Shown here in pieces: positions 17,701 to 25,766 of a DNA stretch of 64,000 nt. Position numbers and translations under genes: made by a program. Every line of letters begins with the position of its first letter. The stretch's first letter is position 1. The stretch is from Evansella sp041820985 (GTDB taxonomy: Bacteria; Bacillota; Bacilli; Bacillales; Salisediminibacteriaceae): positions 1 to 64,000 of the forward strand of contig NZ_JBGUAU010000010.1 in assembly GCF_041820985.1 (NCBI RefSeq). The letters run 5' to 3'. The notes below the pieces were generated by a model. The model was not told where the DNA came from. It worked only from the letters and a program-made list of their open reading frames with translations, and ran no database searches.

Positions 17701-18237
17701 CGACTGCATTTCATGACTCGTATCAAACCCTTCAAAAAAGTGAATGACGGGTAACCTCGTTTCCATCGCAAGGAGGTGAGCAACCGTCGCAAAGTATGCT
17801 GCTTGCTGAACAGATGCGGACGACAACAGGATTGCCCCGGTCTGACGAACGGCCATTACGTCGGTGTGATCCCCATAAATGCTCAATGCACTGCTTGATA
17901 GGGAACGAGATGAAACGTGAATGACCGCCGGCAATAATTCTCCAACAAATTTATATATGGTAGGCTCCATTAACAACAATCCTTGTGAACATGTGTAGGT
18001 TGTTGCCAAAGTGCCTGATTTAAGAAGTCCATGCATCGCACCAGCAACTCCACCTTCGGATTGCATATCAATGGTAGTCACTGGTTGATTGAAAACATTT
18101 TCTCTGTTTTTCTGGCTCCATGACTCCACCTGTTCTGCCATTGGAGAAGAAGGGGTAATTGGGTAGATTACCGCTGCTTCTGTGAATGCGTAGGAAATAT
18201 AGGCAACCGTTTCATTCCCATCCATTACTTTCTTCAT
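14737..18237 (-). CDS. nifJ: Pyruvate:ferredoxin/flavodoxin oxidoreductase
   Basis: Oxidises pyruvate to acetyl-CoA and CO2 and reduces ferredoxin or flavodoxin. The 1166-residue single chain has the full domain order. An N-terminal pyrimidine-binding domain (YPITPSSPMAEQ at about 20) comes first, then the gamma-type domain. Two 4Fe-4S clusters follow (CSQCNLCSLLCPHGA from Cys687 and CTGCSICHDVCP near 734). A cluster/TPP domain (CAGCGETAYVK near 800, ILDNEGYSNTGGQ) completes it. Ribosome binding site GGGGAGGGAA. It sits between the two microcompartment arms, so it may supply the low-potential electrons needed by the radical-SAM activase and acetyl-CoA for fermentation. Confidence 0.96.
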   Translation of the reverse strand: MKKVMDGNETVAYISYAFTEAAVIYPITPSSPMAEQVESWSQKNRENVFNQPVTTIDMQSEGGVAGAMHGLLKSGTLATTYTCSQGLLLMEPTIYKFVGELLPAVIHVSSRSLSSSALSIYGDHTDVMAVRQTGAILLSSASVQQAAYFATVAHLLAMETRLPVIHFFEGFDTSHEMQSIQLPTYEELRICVNEDVYAAFKEQSIRNDQPRAYGSSQTPDIFFQQLEINNDLYAKVPMIVQDNLKKLALLFPIACDLVDFYGADDAEIIIVLMGSVSETVKQVIDEQAFFGEKYGVITIHLYRPFPVETFRETIPASVKKIVVLDRTKESGSVAEPLLLDVQSVCYDLQHRPVIIGGRYGLGSKEVTPDHIRGVFFEAEKSQPKKRFTIGINDDVTCLSLDPVGGKDLTDTTAFQVKNWGFGSDGAVSCSKETVKIIGENTSNYVQGKFWFDPRKSGNVTISQLRFSGKPIISRYSVNKTDFVSCYREQYVTKYDLLEGLKENGIFLLNSEAGEKVGNILPAFMKNYLAQHDIQLFTIPADRIARKVGLYPHINVIMQICFFYLTNLMDFEAAKDQLKKQYRLRYGDIDLNLVDRNCQAMDMAIEHLLRVSVPEEWLACMKEEHFVGKSHSFYEDIQRKMLLQTGNDISVGTLKKHGMNDGSLPLGTTAVEKREIAAEIPIWNKDECSQCNLCSLLCPHGAIRPFLLDKETMNVETIDAKGFSETKYRIQVSPFDCTGCSICHDVCPVREKALMMKPITEHQKEADHWAFANKNKSLVRFSKNKSVRDSQFSKPLLEFSSACAGCGETAYVKLLTQMFGDKMIIANATGCSSIWGCTAPSVPYTTDENGRGPVWGNSLLENNAEYGFGMHMGAKVIQRKLYGMMRGIMRGTQYSSVLIQAMSSWCEAFERQEFSEKVGTNLTMALLNEMHSSQELERLFAYRHYFSERCQWIIGGDGWAYDIGFSGIDHILSKGENVNILILDNEGYSNTGGQATKGSPVGSRMKFSTGGKKTAKKNLAMMAMNYDNVYVAQISLGAQPQQTFQAFQEAVNHDGPSIVIAYSRCVLHGYENSSLLVQEKKAVEVGYWPLFRYTSMDSETGKPRLMLDSKEPKWDNYLEFLMGEKRFSGLWNKNREAAAVLLLKNEEDAKRRYSRLVAYRKVLELEG

Positions 18238-18769
18238 TTTGTTCCCTCCCCTTTTTTATTTGAAAAATCTGCTGGTGACTCCGTTCATGGTTATCTAACT
18301 CAACTTTTTCATTTATAAATAAGTCTAATGGACTGTTACCAAAACGAGTAAAACGATTATGTTTGTTTTGTTGTAAAATCCAACGCTCTTCCAACAGATT
18401 TGCGGTTGTAAGTTATGGGCTCGGCCCCATTACACCACTTCCTTCTATATATAAATCTCTTCTACTCTCTCTCCTAAGGGCATATCCCAACTTAGTAAGT
18501 TAGAAAGCTTACTAGAAATCCCCCCCATGTTCTTGCGGTTTGCAATTTACACTTTTTCGGTTGGATAATTGCCTTTTTTCCTTTTGAAAAACATTTATAC
18601 TAAACTCGTGTAATCGTTTTCGTCCACTTTTGTTTTATTACACACTCTGGTTAGAGTATGTTGATTCTTTCATGCGCGATAAGAATCATTGATTTATAAG
18701 ATTTTCCATAGTAATGAGTCTTCAACTTTATTTTTCACAAAAGGAATTTCTAATTAAAGGGGCAATGTA
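18238..18769. other. Divergent promoter region between nifJ and the right arm
   Basis: 532 bp with no supported gene. A 60-codon minus-strand frame upstream of nifJ (18212-18394) overlaps the nifJ start and is charged low-complexity, so I do not call it. The region should carry the promoters of nifJ (minus) and the GlcG-like gene (plus). No operator palindrome was identified with confidence. Confidence 0.5.
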
Positions 18770-19291
18770 ATGTCAGATCAAGAGTATCTCACTGCATTGA
18801 TTAGCAAAGTCGTTGCGAAATACTACGGTATCGGGGAAGCGAATCCGTTCCATGAGGACTATGATTCCATTCAACTAGTAGAGCACCTTACATTTGTCAC
18901 AAAGAAAGTTATCGAGAAAAGTAACGAGTTAAATGTGAAAGTGTCCATTGCAGTTGCTAATACGACAGGAGAACCCATCTTCTTTTATCAAACACCAGGA
19001 AGTATCCTTGCTAGTAATGAGCTTTCTAAACGGAAGGCATATACCGCTGTTGCAATGAAGAATTCAACAAAAGCATTGCACGAGCTCGTCCAGCCAAATA
19101 GAGCGTTGTATCAATTAGAAACTGTCACCGATGGGAAAATTGTTACTTTTGCTGGTGGAGTTCCACTCTTTGATAAGCACGATAGGTTGCTTGGAGGAGT
19201 TGGAATTAGCGGTGCTCCAATACCTGAAGATGATCACCTATTAGCAACGCTGTTCGTAACAGAGTTTAGAAAACAATGCTTTGGAATTTAA
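18770..19291 (+). CDS. GlcG/HbpS-like protein (PduO C-terminal family)
   Basis: 173 residues of the GlcG/HbpS (heme-degrading, PduO C-domain-like) fold. VSIAVANTTGEPIFFYQTPG, SKRKAYTAVAMKNST and GGVPLFDKHDRLLGGVGISGA are the family pattern. Members are common in pdu and GRM loci, where the role is unsettled (heme or corrinoid-related binding has been proposed). The N-terminal 40 residues are an added helical segment. Ribosome binding site AAGGGGC. First gene of the right arm, probably separated from the dehydratase by the weak hairpin near 19300. Confidence 0.88.
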   Translation: MSDQEYLTALISKVVAKYYGIGEANPFHEDYDSIQLVEHLTFVTKKVIEKSNELNVKVSIAVANTTGEPIFFYQTPGSILASNELSKRKAYTAVAMKNSTKALHELVQPNRALYQLETVTDGKIVTFAGGVPLFDKHDRLLGGVGISGAPIPEDDHLLATLFVTEFRKQCFGI

Positions 19292-19452
19292 AGGTTTCTT
19301 TATTACCATAATTGGTATCGTTTTTTCCATAAAAACTTTAAGTAAAAATGATAACGCTATCTTTTTTTTGGAAAATCGTATCTGATTTTTTACCATACCC
19401 GTTCATCAAACTATTTTCATAAATAACAAGGTTGAGAGGAGATAGATTTTTT

Positions 19453-22029
19453 ATGAAAAAATATGTTGTGAAACAAGGTTTTTCTGAGCCAACACAAAGA
19501 GTCAAGGATTTAAAAGCAGCTATCTTAAATGCGAACCCTCGTATTGAAGCAGAGCGTGCGGTTTTAATCACGGAATCTTACAAACAAACAGAAGCACTTC
19601 CTGTTGTATTACGGCATGCGAAAGGTTTAGAAAATATATTAAACAATCTTCCTGTTGTGATTCGTGATAACGAGTTAATCGTTGGAACGGCAACAGTGGA
19701 ATCTCGTTCATGCCAAATGTTCCCGGAGTTTGGTCCTCAAGGATTAGATCAAGAGTGGGAAACAGTAGCAACTCGATCTGCAGATCCTTTCGCTATTTCT
19801 AGTGAAGTGAGAGCACAATTAGAAGAAGTATTTGCATATTGGAAAGGTCGTACAACGAGTGAATTAGCAACTTCCTATATGTCCGAAGATACAATGACTG
19901 CGTATCAAGCAGGAATTTTCACCGTGGGGAACTATCACCAAGGGGGAATCGGACATATTGCAGTAGATTATGAAAAAGTTTTGACAAAAGGAATTAGAGG
20001 AGTTATCACGGAAGTCATTCAAGCAATGCAAAAAGCAGATAAAAAAGCTGCAGATTGGATTGAAAAAGAAGCGTATTACCAAGCGACGTTAATTACATTA
20101 AAAGCTGTTATTACTTTCGCAAACCGCTATGCTGATAAAGCGAAGGAAATGGCGACATATACAACAGATCCAACAAGAAAAGCAGAGTTGCTAAAGATTG
20201 CAGACATTTGTAGACGTGTACCAGAATATCCAGCTTCTACTTTCCATGAGGCTCTACAATCATTCTGGTTCGTTCAATTAGTTATTCAAATCGAAAGCTC
20301 TGGTCACTCCATCTCTCCAGGACGTTTCGATCAATATATGTTCCCGTTCTACGACAAAGATGATTCTATCACGCAAGAAGAAGCACAGGAATTATTAGAT
20401 GTATTATTCGTAAAGTTTAACGATTTAAATAAACTACGCGACATTGGAACAGCCACTGCGTTTGCTGGATATCAGCTATGGCAAAACGTCAACTGCGGAG
20501 GGCAAACAAAGGATGGTCGAGATGCGGTAAACGCTCTTTCTTATATGGAAATTGATGCAATGGCTCACGTCATGTTAGCAATGCCATCTTTATCCGTTCG
20601 TGTTTGGAACGGTACGCCTGACCAATTTTTAATAAAAGCAGCAGAACTAGCTCGACTCGGAGGAGGTCAACCTGCTTTTTATAATGATGAAGAGATTATC
20701 ACTGCAAAGGTAAACCGTGGCTTAACGTTAGAAGATGCTCGTAACTACGCGGTCATCGGTTGTGTAGAGCCAGAAAGCCAAGGAAAAGAAAATAGCTGGG
20801 CAGATGCTGCGCTATTCAACTTACCGAAAGTATTAGAAATTGCCATGAACAACGGACGTTGTAATGGCGAGCAATTAGGACCTAAAACGGGAGAATTTGC
20901 AGATTTCAAAACATTTGACGAGTTCGTCGAAGCTTATGTGGAGCAAATGAAATTCTTCGTAAGTCTGCTTGTAAGAGCTTGTAATGCGGTAGACGTAGCT
21001 CATCGTGAGCTTGGGCAAATGGCCTTCGTTTCTACTCTACTAGAAGATTGCATCGGTCGTGGGAAAACGATTGAGCAAGGTGGAGCAGTGTACAACTTCA
21101 CTGGACCTCAAGGAATTGGATCTGCAAATATCGGTAATGCACTGATGGCTGTAAAAAAACTTGTTTTTGACGACAAATCATTAACGATGAGAGAGCTCAA
21201 AGAAGCAATCGATAATAACTTTGGTGCTCCACAAGGAACTATTTCTGATTCTAGTATTTCCTCTACTTCCAGCGATGTAGCCTATGACTCTATCGTAGAA
21301 GCGGTAAAACGAGTGCTTGGGGAAAACAGTAGCATCAGTTTAGATAATATCGACATCGATAAAATAATTGCCTCCACACAAGCAAGTCAGCATGTAGCTG
21401 CTACTTCTACTGGTGGAAATTCTCGATACCAACAGATTCACCAGATGATCATGGATGTCGACAAATACGGGAACGATTTAGATGAAGTAGACTACTTAGC
21501 TCGTCTTGGATCTCGCGTATATTGTGAGGAATTAGAAAAATATCCAACTCCTCGTGGAGGAATCTTCAACGCAGGTCTGTATCCAGTATCCGGGAACGTG
21601 TTGTTCGGATCATTCATTGGAGCAACTCCAGATGGTCGCTACGATAAAGAAACGATTGCTGAAGGTGTATCACCTACACGCGGAACAGATGTGAACGGTC
21701 CTACTGCTGCATCAAACTCTGTAGCAAAACTAGACCATTTCATCGCATCAAACGGTACGTTATACAATATGAAGTTTAGTCCTTCTGCCGTTGCAGGTAC
21801 ACAAGGCTTACAAAACTTAGTTTCTCTTGTTCGAGGATATTTTGATAAAAAAGGCGGTCACGTTCAATTTAACATCATAGACCGTAGCATTTTACTAGAT
21901 GCTCAAAAGAACCCTCAGAACTATAAAGATTTAGTTGTCCGAGTTGCAGGTTATAGTGCCCAATTTATTGCACTGGATAAAACAGTACAAGACGACATTA
22001 TCGCAAGAACAGAATTTTCAAGCTTCTAA
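19453..22029 (+). CDS. Glycyl-radical B12-independent diol (1,2-propanediol/glycerol) dehydratase
   Basis: Signature enzyme of the compartment. Thiyl-radical Cys437 and Glu439 lie in IGCVEPESQGK, and radical Gly833 in RVAGYSAQF. Diol-dehydratase residues are conserved: His285-Ser286 (ESSGHSISPGRFDQY), Asp451 (14 after the Cys) and His169 (GIGH). The Cys-to-His and Cys-to-Asp spacings equal those of clostridial glycerol dehydratase. Choline lyase (Thr rather than Ala at Cys+13) and isethionate lyase motifs do not fit. An insertion of roughly 60 residues (about 597-660), absent from glycerol dehydratase, contains an amphipathic helix (DSIVEAVKRVLGEN, from about 611) between Ser/Thr-rich linkers. 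It is probably an internal encapsulation peptide. I start at ATG 19453; an in-frame TTG lies at 19432. Confidence 0.93.
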   Translation: MKKYVVKQGFSEPTQRVKDLKAAILNANPRIEAERAVLITESYKQTEALPVVLRHAKGLENILNNLPVVIRDNELIVGTATVESRSCQMFPEFGPQGLDQEWETVATRSADPFAISSEVRAQLEEVFAYWKGRTTSELATSYMSEDTMTAYQAGIFTVGNYHQGGIGHIAVDYEKVLTKGIRGVITEVIQAMQKADKKAADWIEKEAYYQATLITLKAVITFANRYADKAKEMATYTTDPTRKAELLKIADICRRVPEYPASTFHEALQSFWFVQLVIQIESSGHSISPGRFDQYMFPFYDKDDSITQEEAQELLDVLFVKFNDLNKLRDIGTATAFAGYQLWQNVNCGGQTKDGRDAVNALSYMEIDAMAHVMLAMPSLSVRVWNGTPDQFLIKAAELARLGGGQPAFYNDEEIITAKVNRGLTLEDARNYAVIGCVEPESQGKENSWADAALFNLPKVLEIAMNNGRCNGEQLGPKTGEFADFKTFDEFVEAYVEQMKFFVSLLVRACNAVDVAHRELGQMAFVSTLLEDCIGRGKTIEQGGAVYNFTGPQGIGSANIGNALMAVKKLVFDDKSLTMRELKEAIDNNFGAPQGTISDSSISSTSSDVAYDSIVEAVKRVLGENSSISLDNIDIDKIIASTQASQHVAATSTGGNSRYQQIHQMIMDVDKYGNDLDEVDYLARLGSRVYCEELEKYPTPRGGIFNAGLYPVSGNVLFGSFIGATPDGRYDKETIAEGVSPTRGTDVNGPTAASNSVAKLDHFIASNGTLYNMKFSPSAVAGTQGLQNLVSLVRGYFDKKGGHVQFNIIDRSILLDAQKNPQNYKDLVVRVAGYSAQFIALDKTVQDDIIARTEFSSF

Positions 22030-22062
22030 CCTATTTTTTCAAAAGGAAGGAACTCAAAGGAT

Positions 22063-22830
22063 ATGGAACAGGTTGATTATGAAAAACAAGCTTGTGTGTT
22101 CAACATTCAACGTTTTTCCATTCACGATGGCCCTGGAATTCGAACAATCGTTTTTCTAAAAGGATGTCCCCTTGCTTGTAAGTGGTGCTTTAATCCTGAA
22201 TCACAATCCGCTAAGCCTACGAAGGATTTTGGAGAAATGATGACCGTAAAAGATGTGTATGAAGAGATAAAAAAAGATCAAATTACGTATCGCCGTTCTG
22301 AAGGAGGCATCACCTTCTCTGGAGGCGAAGCGTTAATGTATCCTGATTTTTTAGATCAACTCATTACGGTTTGCCAAATGAACGGATGGACCACAGCGAT
22401 CGAAACAACTGCATTTGCTAACGAGGATATTATTCGTAGAATTATTCCCAGATTAGATCATGTCCTTCTTGATATAAAGGCTATCCCGTTCGATGTTCAT
22501 ATAGAAGGAACGGGTGTAAAGAACGATGGCATTTTAAAAAATGCGTTGCTCATTAATGAAATTGCTCAACATGTTATCATTCGTATCCCGGTGATTCCAA
22601 ACTTCAATTTCAGTGAAAAGCAAATTCACTATATTTGTGAATTTGCGAAGCATATGTCAAATGTGTCAGAAATCCATCTGCTTCCTTATACCAATTTCGG
22701 AAAAAGCAAATATGAGCTATTGAATCGCGACTTTGAATGGAAGGATATTGAACCACTTCGCACGGCTGATTTAGAATCTCTGAAGGAATTAGTAGAAGGA
22801 CACGGATTTACTTGTAAAATCGGCGGTTAA
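22063..22830 (+). CDS. Radical-SAM glycyl-radical-enzyme activase (compact form)
   Basis: Uses SAM and a reduced 4Fe-4S cluster to install the radical on Gly833 of the dehydratase encoded 33 bp upstream. Cluster ligands are Cys35, Cys39 and Cys42 (GCPLACKWCFNPES), followed by the GGEALMYPDF motif. At 255 residues it goes straight from FNPES to MMTVKDVYEEI. The ferredoxin-like insertion with two extra clusters, found in most activases of this group, is therefore missing, as in pyruvate formate-lyase activase. AAGGAAGG precedes the ATG. Confidence 0.95.
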   Translation: MEQVDYEKQACVFNIQRFSIHDGPGIRTIVFLKGCPLACKWCFNPESQSAKPTKDFGEMMTVKDVYEEIKKDQITYRRSEGGITFSGGEALMYPDFLDQLITVCQMNGWTTAIETTAFANEDIIRRIIPRLDHVLLDIKAIPFDVHIEGTGVKNDGILKNALLINEIAQHVIIRIPVIPNFNFSEKQIHYICEFAKHMSNVSEIHLLPYTNFGKSKYELLNRDFEWKDIEPLRTADLESLKELVEGHGFTCKIGG

Positions 22831-22851
22831 CGCAAGATAGGAGGGATTTAT

Positions 22852-23628
22852 TTGGAAGATCTATTACAAAAGGTACTTCAGGAAGTGGAAAAAGAAATTC
22901 ATTCTAAAAAAGGAGATTCCCAACCAATGAAACAAAAACAATGCTCCATCACAGAGTTCGTTGGTACAGCCATAGGAGATACGATCGGCTTAGTCATTGC
23001 GAACGTGGACCATCTTCTCCATGAAAAAATGAACATTGATAAAAAGTATCGATCCATCGGTATTATCGGTGCCCGCACTGGTGCTGGTCCTCATATTATG
23101 GCGGTAGATGAGGCAGTAAAAGCGACAAATACGGAAGTTCTTTCTATTGAACTAGCTCGAGATACAAAAGGTGGTGCTGGTCATGGATGCTTGATCATCC
23201 TTGGTAGTGAAGATGTTTCCGATGCTCGTCGCGCTGTAGAAGTTGCATTGCAGACCATTGAAACAACGATGGGAGATGTGTACAGCAACGAAGCAGGTCA
23301 CTTAGAGTTTCAATATACTGCTCGCGCAAGCTACGCTATTGAGAAAGCATTCAGAGCTCCTCTCGGTAAATCGTTTGGTCTCATTTGTGCAGGGCCTGCA
23401 GCTATTGGTGTGGTTTTAGCAGATGCTGCGGTTAAAGCTGCAAATGTGGATGTAGTAAGTTACGCATCACCAGCAAGTGGCACTAGCTTCTCTAATGAAG
23501 TAATTATTACGGTAAGTGGCGACTCTGGTGCAGTTCGACAAGCGGTAATCGCCGCAAGAGAAATCGGGATTACCTTACTAGGCACATTGGGTGAAACTCC
23601 AGTCTCTGTGACGAAACCATATATTTAA
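22852..23628 (+). CDS. PduB-like trimeric shell protein, copy 2
   Basis: 258-residue tandem-BMC shell protein, nearly identical in the BMC core to copy 1 (10714-11490). The same ITEFVGTAIGDTIGLVIANVD and GETPVSVTKPYI ends are seen. Only the N-terminal extension (MEDLLQKVLQEVEKEIHSKK here) and scattered positions differ. It starts at TTG with AGGAGGGA upstream, and no nearby ATG has a site. The difference in the N-terminal helices could give the two paralogues different luminal partners. Confidence 0.95.
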   Translation: MEDLLQKVLQEVEKEIHSKKGDSQPMKQKQCSITEFVGTAIGDTIGLVIANVDHLLHEKMNIDKKYRSIGIIGARTGAGPHIMAVDEAVKATNTEVLSIELARDTKGGAGHGCLIILGSEDVSDARRAVEVALQTIETTMGDVYSNEAGHLEFQYTARASYAIEKAFRAPLGKSFGLICAGPAAIGVVLADAAVKAANVDVVSYASPASGTSFSNEVIITVSGDSGAVRQAVIAAREIGITLLGTLGETPVSVTKPYI

Positions 23629-23698
23629 AAGATAGGCTATGGAAAGGTGCTTTTGGAAACTATTCCGTAGCTACCCAACTAATGAAGGAGGAACAAAA

Positions 23699-23974
23699 AT
23701 GAATTCAGATGCTTTAGGGATGATTGAAACAAAAGGTTTTATTGCTGCAGTTGAGGCAGCAGATGCTATGGTAAAAGCAGCAAACGTTACTCTTATCGGC
23801 TATGAGCGAATTGGCTCCGGACTCGTAACAGTACTTGTTCGTGGAGATGTTGGGGCTGTTAAAGCAGCTACTGATGCAGGAGTTGCTTCCGCTCGCAATG
23901 TAGGCGAAGTAGTTTCCACTCATGTGATCCCACGCCCACATATTGATACAGAGAAATTTTTGCCCAGTAAGTAA
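23699..23974 (+). CDS. BMC-H hexameric shell protein (PduA/PduJ-like), copy 2
   Basis: 91-residue single BMC domain (ALGMIETKGFIAAVEAADAM, HVIPRPHIDTEKFL), closely related to copy 1 at 9147-9425. The ATG at 23699 is chosen for GAAGGAGGAA just upstream; the reading frame is open 20 codons further, but without a site. Last gene of the right arm, followed by a terminator. Confidence 0.95.
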   Translation: MNSDALGMIETKGFIAAVEAADAMVKAANVTLIGYERIGSGLVTVLVRGDVGAVKAATDAGVASARNVGEVVSTHVIPRPHIDTEKFLPSK

Positions 23975-23982
23975 TTACTAGA

Positions 23983-24023
23983 AAACAAAGCCTGTTATGG
24001 TAATCCATGATGGGCTTGTTTTT
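23983..24023 (+). terminator. Rho-independent terminator of the right microcompartment arm
   Basis: Stem AACAAAGCC-(TGTT)-ATGG / CCAT-(GATG)-GGCTTGTT, followed by TTTTATT, 10 bp past the stop of the shell gene. It separates this operon from the agr-like cassette. Confidence 0.8.
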
Positions 24024-24315
24024 ATTCCCTATTCTATGAAGCTACTTACGATCTTAGGAAGTCACTACCAAACGAATTTGAATCTCTGATTTTTGCCCAA
24101 TCATTTAGTCGCCAAACCCTTTCGCAAACCGAATCAAATGAGGATACAGCACCTCAAAATTACATCTTTTTTGTCATTTTTCGACTTTATCCGTCAATAT
24201 TAACAAATTCTTAAACTTATTATTCTAAAAGTGTGTTATTATTTATAAAAAGACATGTAAATCGTAGAGGAGTCAAGGTATTCATTACATTCTTAAAATC
24301 CTTGAATATGACATT
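24024..24315. other. Promoter region of the agr-like cassette
   Basis: 292 bp without a gene. It is AT-rich toward the cassette. AGAGGAG at about 24267 lies upstream of an in-frame ATT (24280), a possible rare start for the kinase gene. No AgrA-type direct repeats were recognised. Confidence 0.4.
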
Positions 24316-25137
24316 ATGATTATATATATTATCATTATATTAACTCAAACTTTATTGAACATATTTTTAATATCTTCCATTGTCATATTTGAAGATAACA
24401 TCACTATTATTGGTGTACCAGTACACCTTCTTTTCATGATGATGTTAAATATCTTATGTCTCGTTCTATTAGCTGTTACGGCAATAAGAGAACAGAAGCG
24501 AAAAATTTCTTTAACAGAAAATACTCATGAAGAACAATTTCAAGCACTAGTTACTTCTGTTCGTTCTGACCGACACGATCTTAACAACCATCTAACTGTT
24601 GTGGCGGGCTTAATTAAACTAAATAAATTTCCCTCAGCAGCTAGCTATATTGATAATATCGTTGGTGAAGTTCAAATCACGAATCGAGCATTACAAATAA
24701 GTAACCCAATACTTTCCTCTATGTTATATACAAAAATGGGTAATTATGCAAAAGAACAAATCCCATTTGAGCTTGCTATTGAAAGTGAAACCTTTGCAGC
24801 TAAGTTATCATCAACAGACTTCATTCGCTTACTAAGTAATTTACTAGACAATGCACACGATGCAACAGTGGAACTACCAAAAGAGAAACATAAGATTGTT
24901 CTCGCTATGACAGAAAATGATCGTGGATACCAGTTAACGATAAAAAATACAAGTATACACACAACCTTTAACGAAAAATTTCTGGAAATGGGATATTCTA
25001 CAAAATCTCAGGGGAACAGAAAGAGAGGCTATGGACTAGCTATCATTAATCAAATTACACAAAAGTATCATGGGGAGTTAAAAATAACGAACGAAAATTC
25101 ACTCGTTGTAATAGAAATCCATTTACCAAGGAGTTAG
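24316..25137 (+). CDS. Short AgrC-like GHKL sensor kinase
   Basis: 273 residues. There are only two N-terminal hydrophobic segments (about 2-25 and 34-55) in place of the six helices of a classical AgrC sensor. A Spo0B-like helical hairpin with His87 in SDRHDLNNHL and a GHKL ATPase domain (NLLDNAHDAT, GNRKRGYGLAIINQI) follow. No good ribosome binding site precedes the ATG at 24316; an ATT start at 24280 behind AGAGGAG would be in frame. It is followed 2 bp later by agrB. The receptor part may be provided by the membrane protein at 25950. The cognate response regulator is not in the window. Confidence 0.82.
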   Translation: MIIYIIIILTQTLLNIFLISSIVIFEDNITIIGVPVHLLFMMMLNILCLVLLAVTAIREQKRKISLTENTHEEQFQALVTSVRSDRHDLNNHLTVVAGLIKLNKFPSAASYIDNIVGEVQITNRALQISNPILSSMLYTKMGNYAKEQIPFELAIESETFAAKLSSTDFIRLLSNLLDNAHDATVELPKEKHKIVLAMTENDRGYQLTIKNTSIHTTFNEKFLEMGYSTKSQGNRKRGYGLAIINQITQKYHGELKITNENSLVVIEIHLPRS

Positions 25138-25139
25138 AT

Positions 25140-25766
25140 ATGATAAATCAAATCAGTCAAAGAACTGCTGTTTTCTTGTGTAATTTAACTGATCGGAATA
25201 AAGAAGTGGAATATGTTCGGTATGGACTGGAGATTATTATTGGTGCCATACTCAAAGGCTTCACTCTGCTAGGTTTAGCCTACATCCTTGGGTTTATCAT
25301 TCCAATGCTTGGAGTTTTTATCACGTTTGCTGTCTTTCGTTCTTTAACCGGTGGGCACCATTATTCCACCTATTCCCGTTGTCTATTTTCTGGAGTTATC
25401 ATTTTTCTCTCTATATCTTTTGCATCTACAAAATTAGTAAACATCATATCGTCAGAAAAATATGTAGTTCTCTTATTACTTTCTGTTCTATTTGGACTGT
25501 TATTGGCTTACTTTTATGCACCTTCTAACCACTTTTATAAAAAAATGAGCGAGCGGCAACTAGAAAAATTGCGCAAATTGTCATTATTTTTCATTTTTCT
25601 ATGGGGAGGTATAATATACTTCTTACATACGAAATTCGGCCTTCAGGAATGGATACTAGCATCTATCTTAGGGTTTATTGCACAGTTAAGTAGTATTCAT
25701 CCAATAACATATAAGTTTGTTGAAAGAATGGAAGAGTTTATTAACAGGATGGAGGGAATAAAATGA
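25140..25766 (+). CDS. agrB: AgrB-type peptide-processing membrane endopeptidase
   Basis: 208-residue integral membrane protease that cleaves and cyclises the AgrD precursor. The catalytic pair is His74 and Cys81 in SLTGGHHYSTYSRC, with the normal 7-residue spacing. About four to five hydrophobic segments follow. The stop codon overlaps the start of the agrD-like gene (ATGA), so the protease and its substrate are translationally coupled. Confidence 0.94.
   Translation: MINQISQRTAVFLCNLTDRNKEVEYVRYGLEIIIGAILKGFTLLGLAYILGFIIPMLGVFITFAVFRSLTGGHHYSTYSRCLFSGVIIFLSISFASTKLVNIISSEKYVVLLLLSVLFGLLLAYFYAPSNHFYKKMSERQLEKLRKLSLFFIFLWGGIIYFLHTKFGLQEWILASILGFIAQLSSIHPITYKFVERMEEFINRMEGIK

Noticed and set aside
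18212..18394. 60-codon minus-strand frame upstream of nifJ
   Set aside because: It overlaps the nifJ start, is charged low-complexity, and GGGGAGGG clearly serves nifJ itself.
19453..22029. Choline trimethylamine-lyase (CutC) or isethionate lyase
   Set aside because: The residues after the catalytic Cys (Ala at +13, Asp at +14) and the HS pair at 285-286 fit diol dehydratases; the choline Thr and the isethionate QKSGR-type motif are absent.
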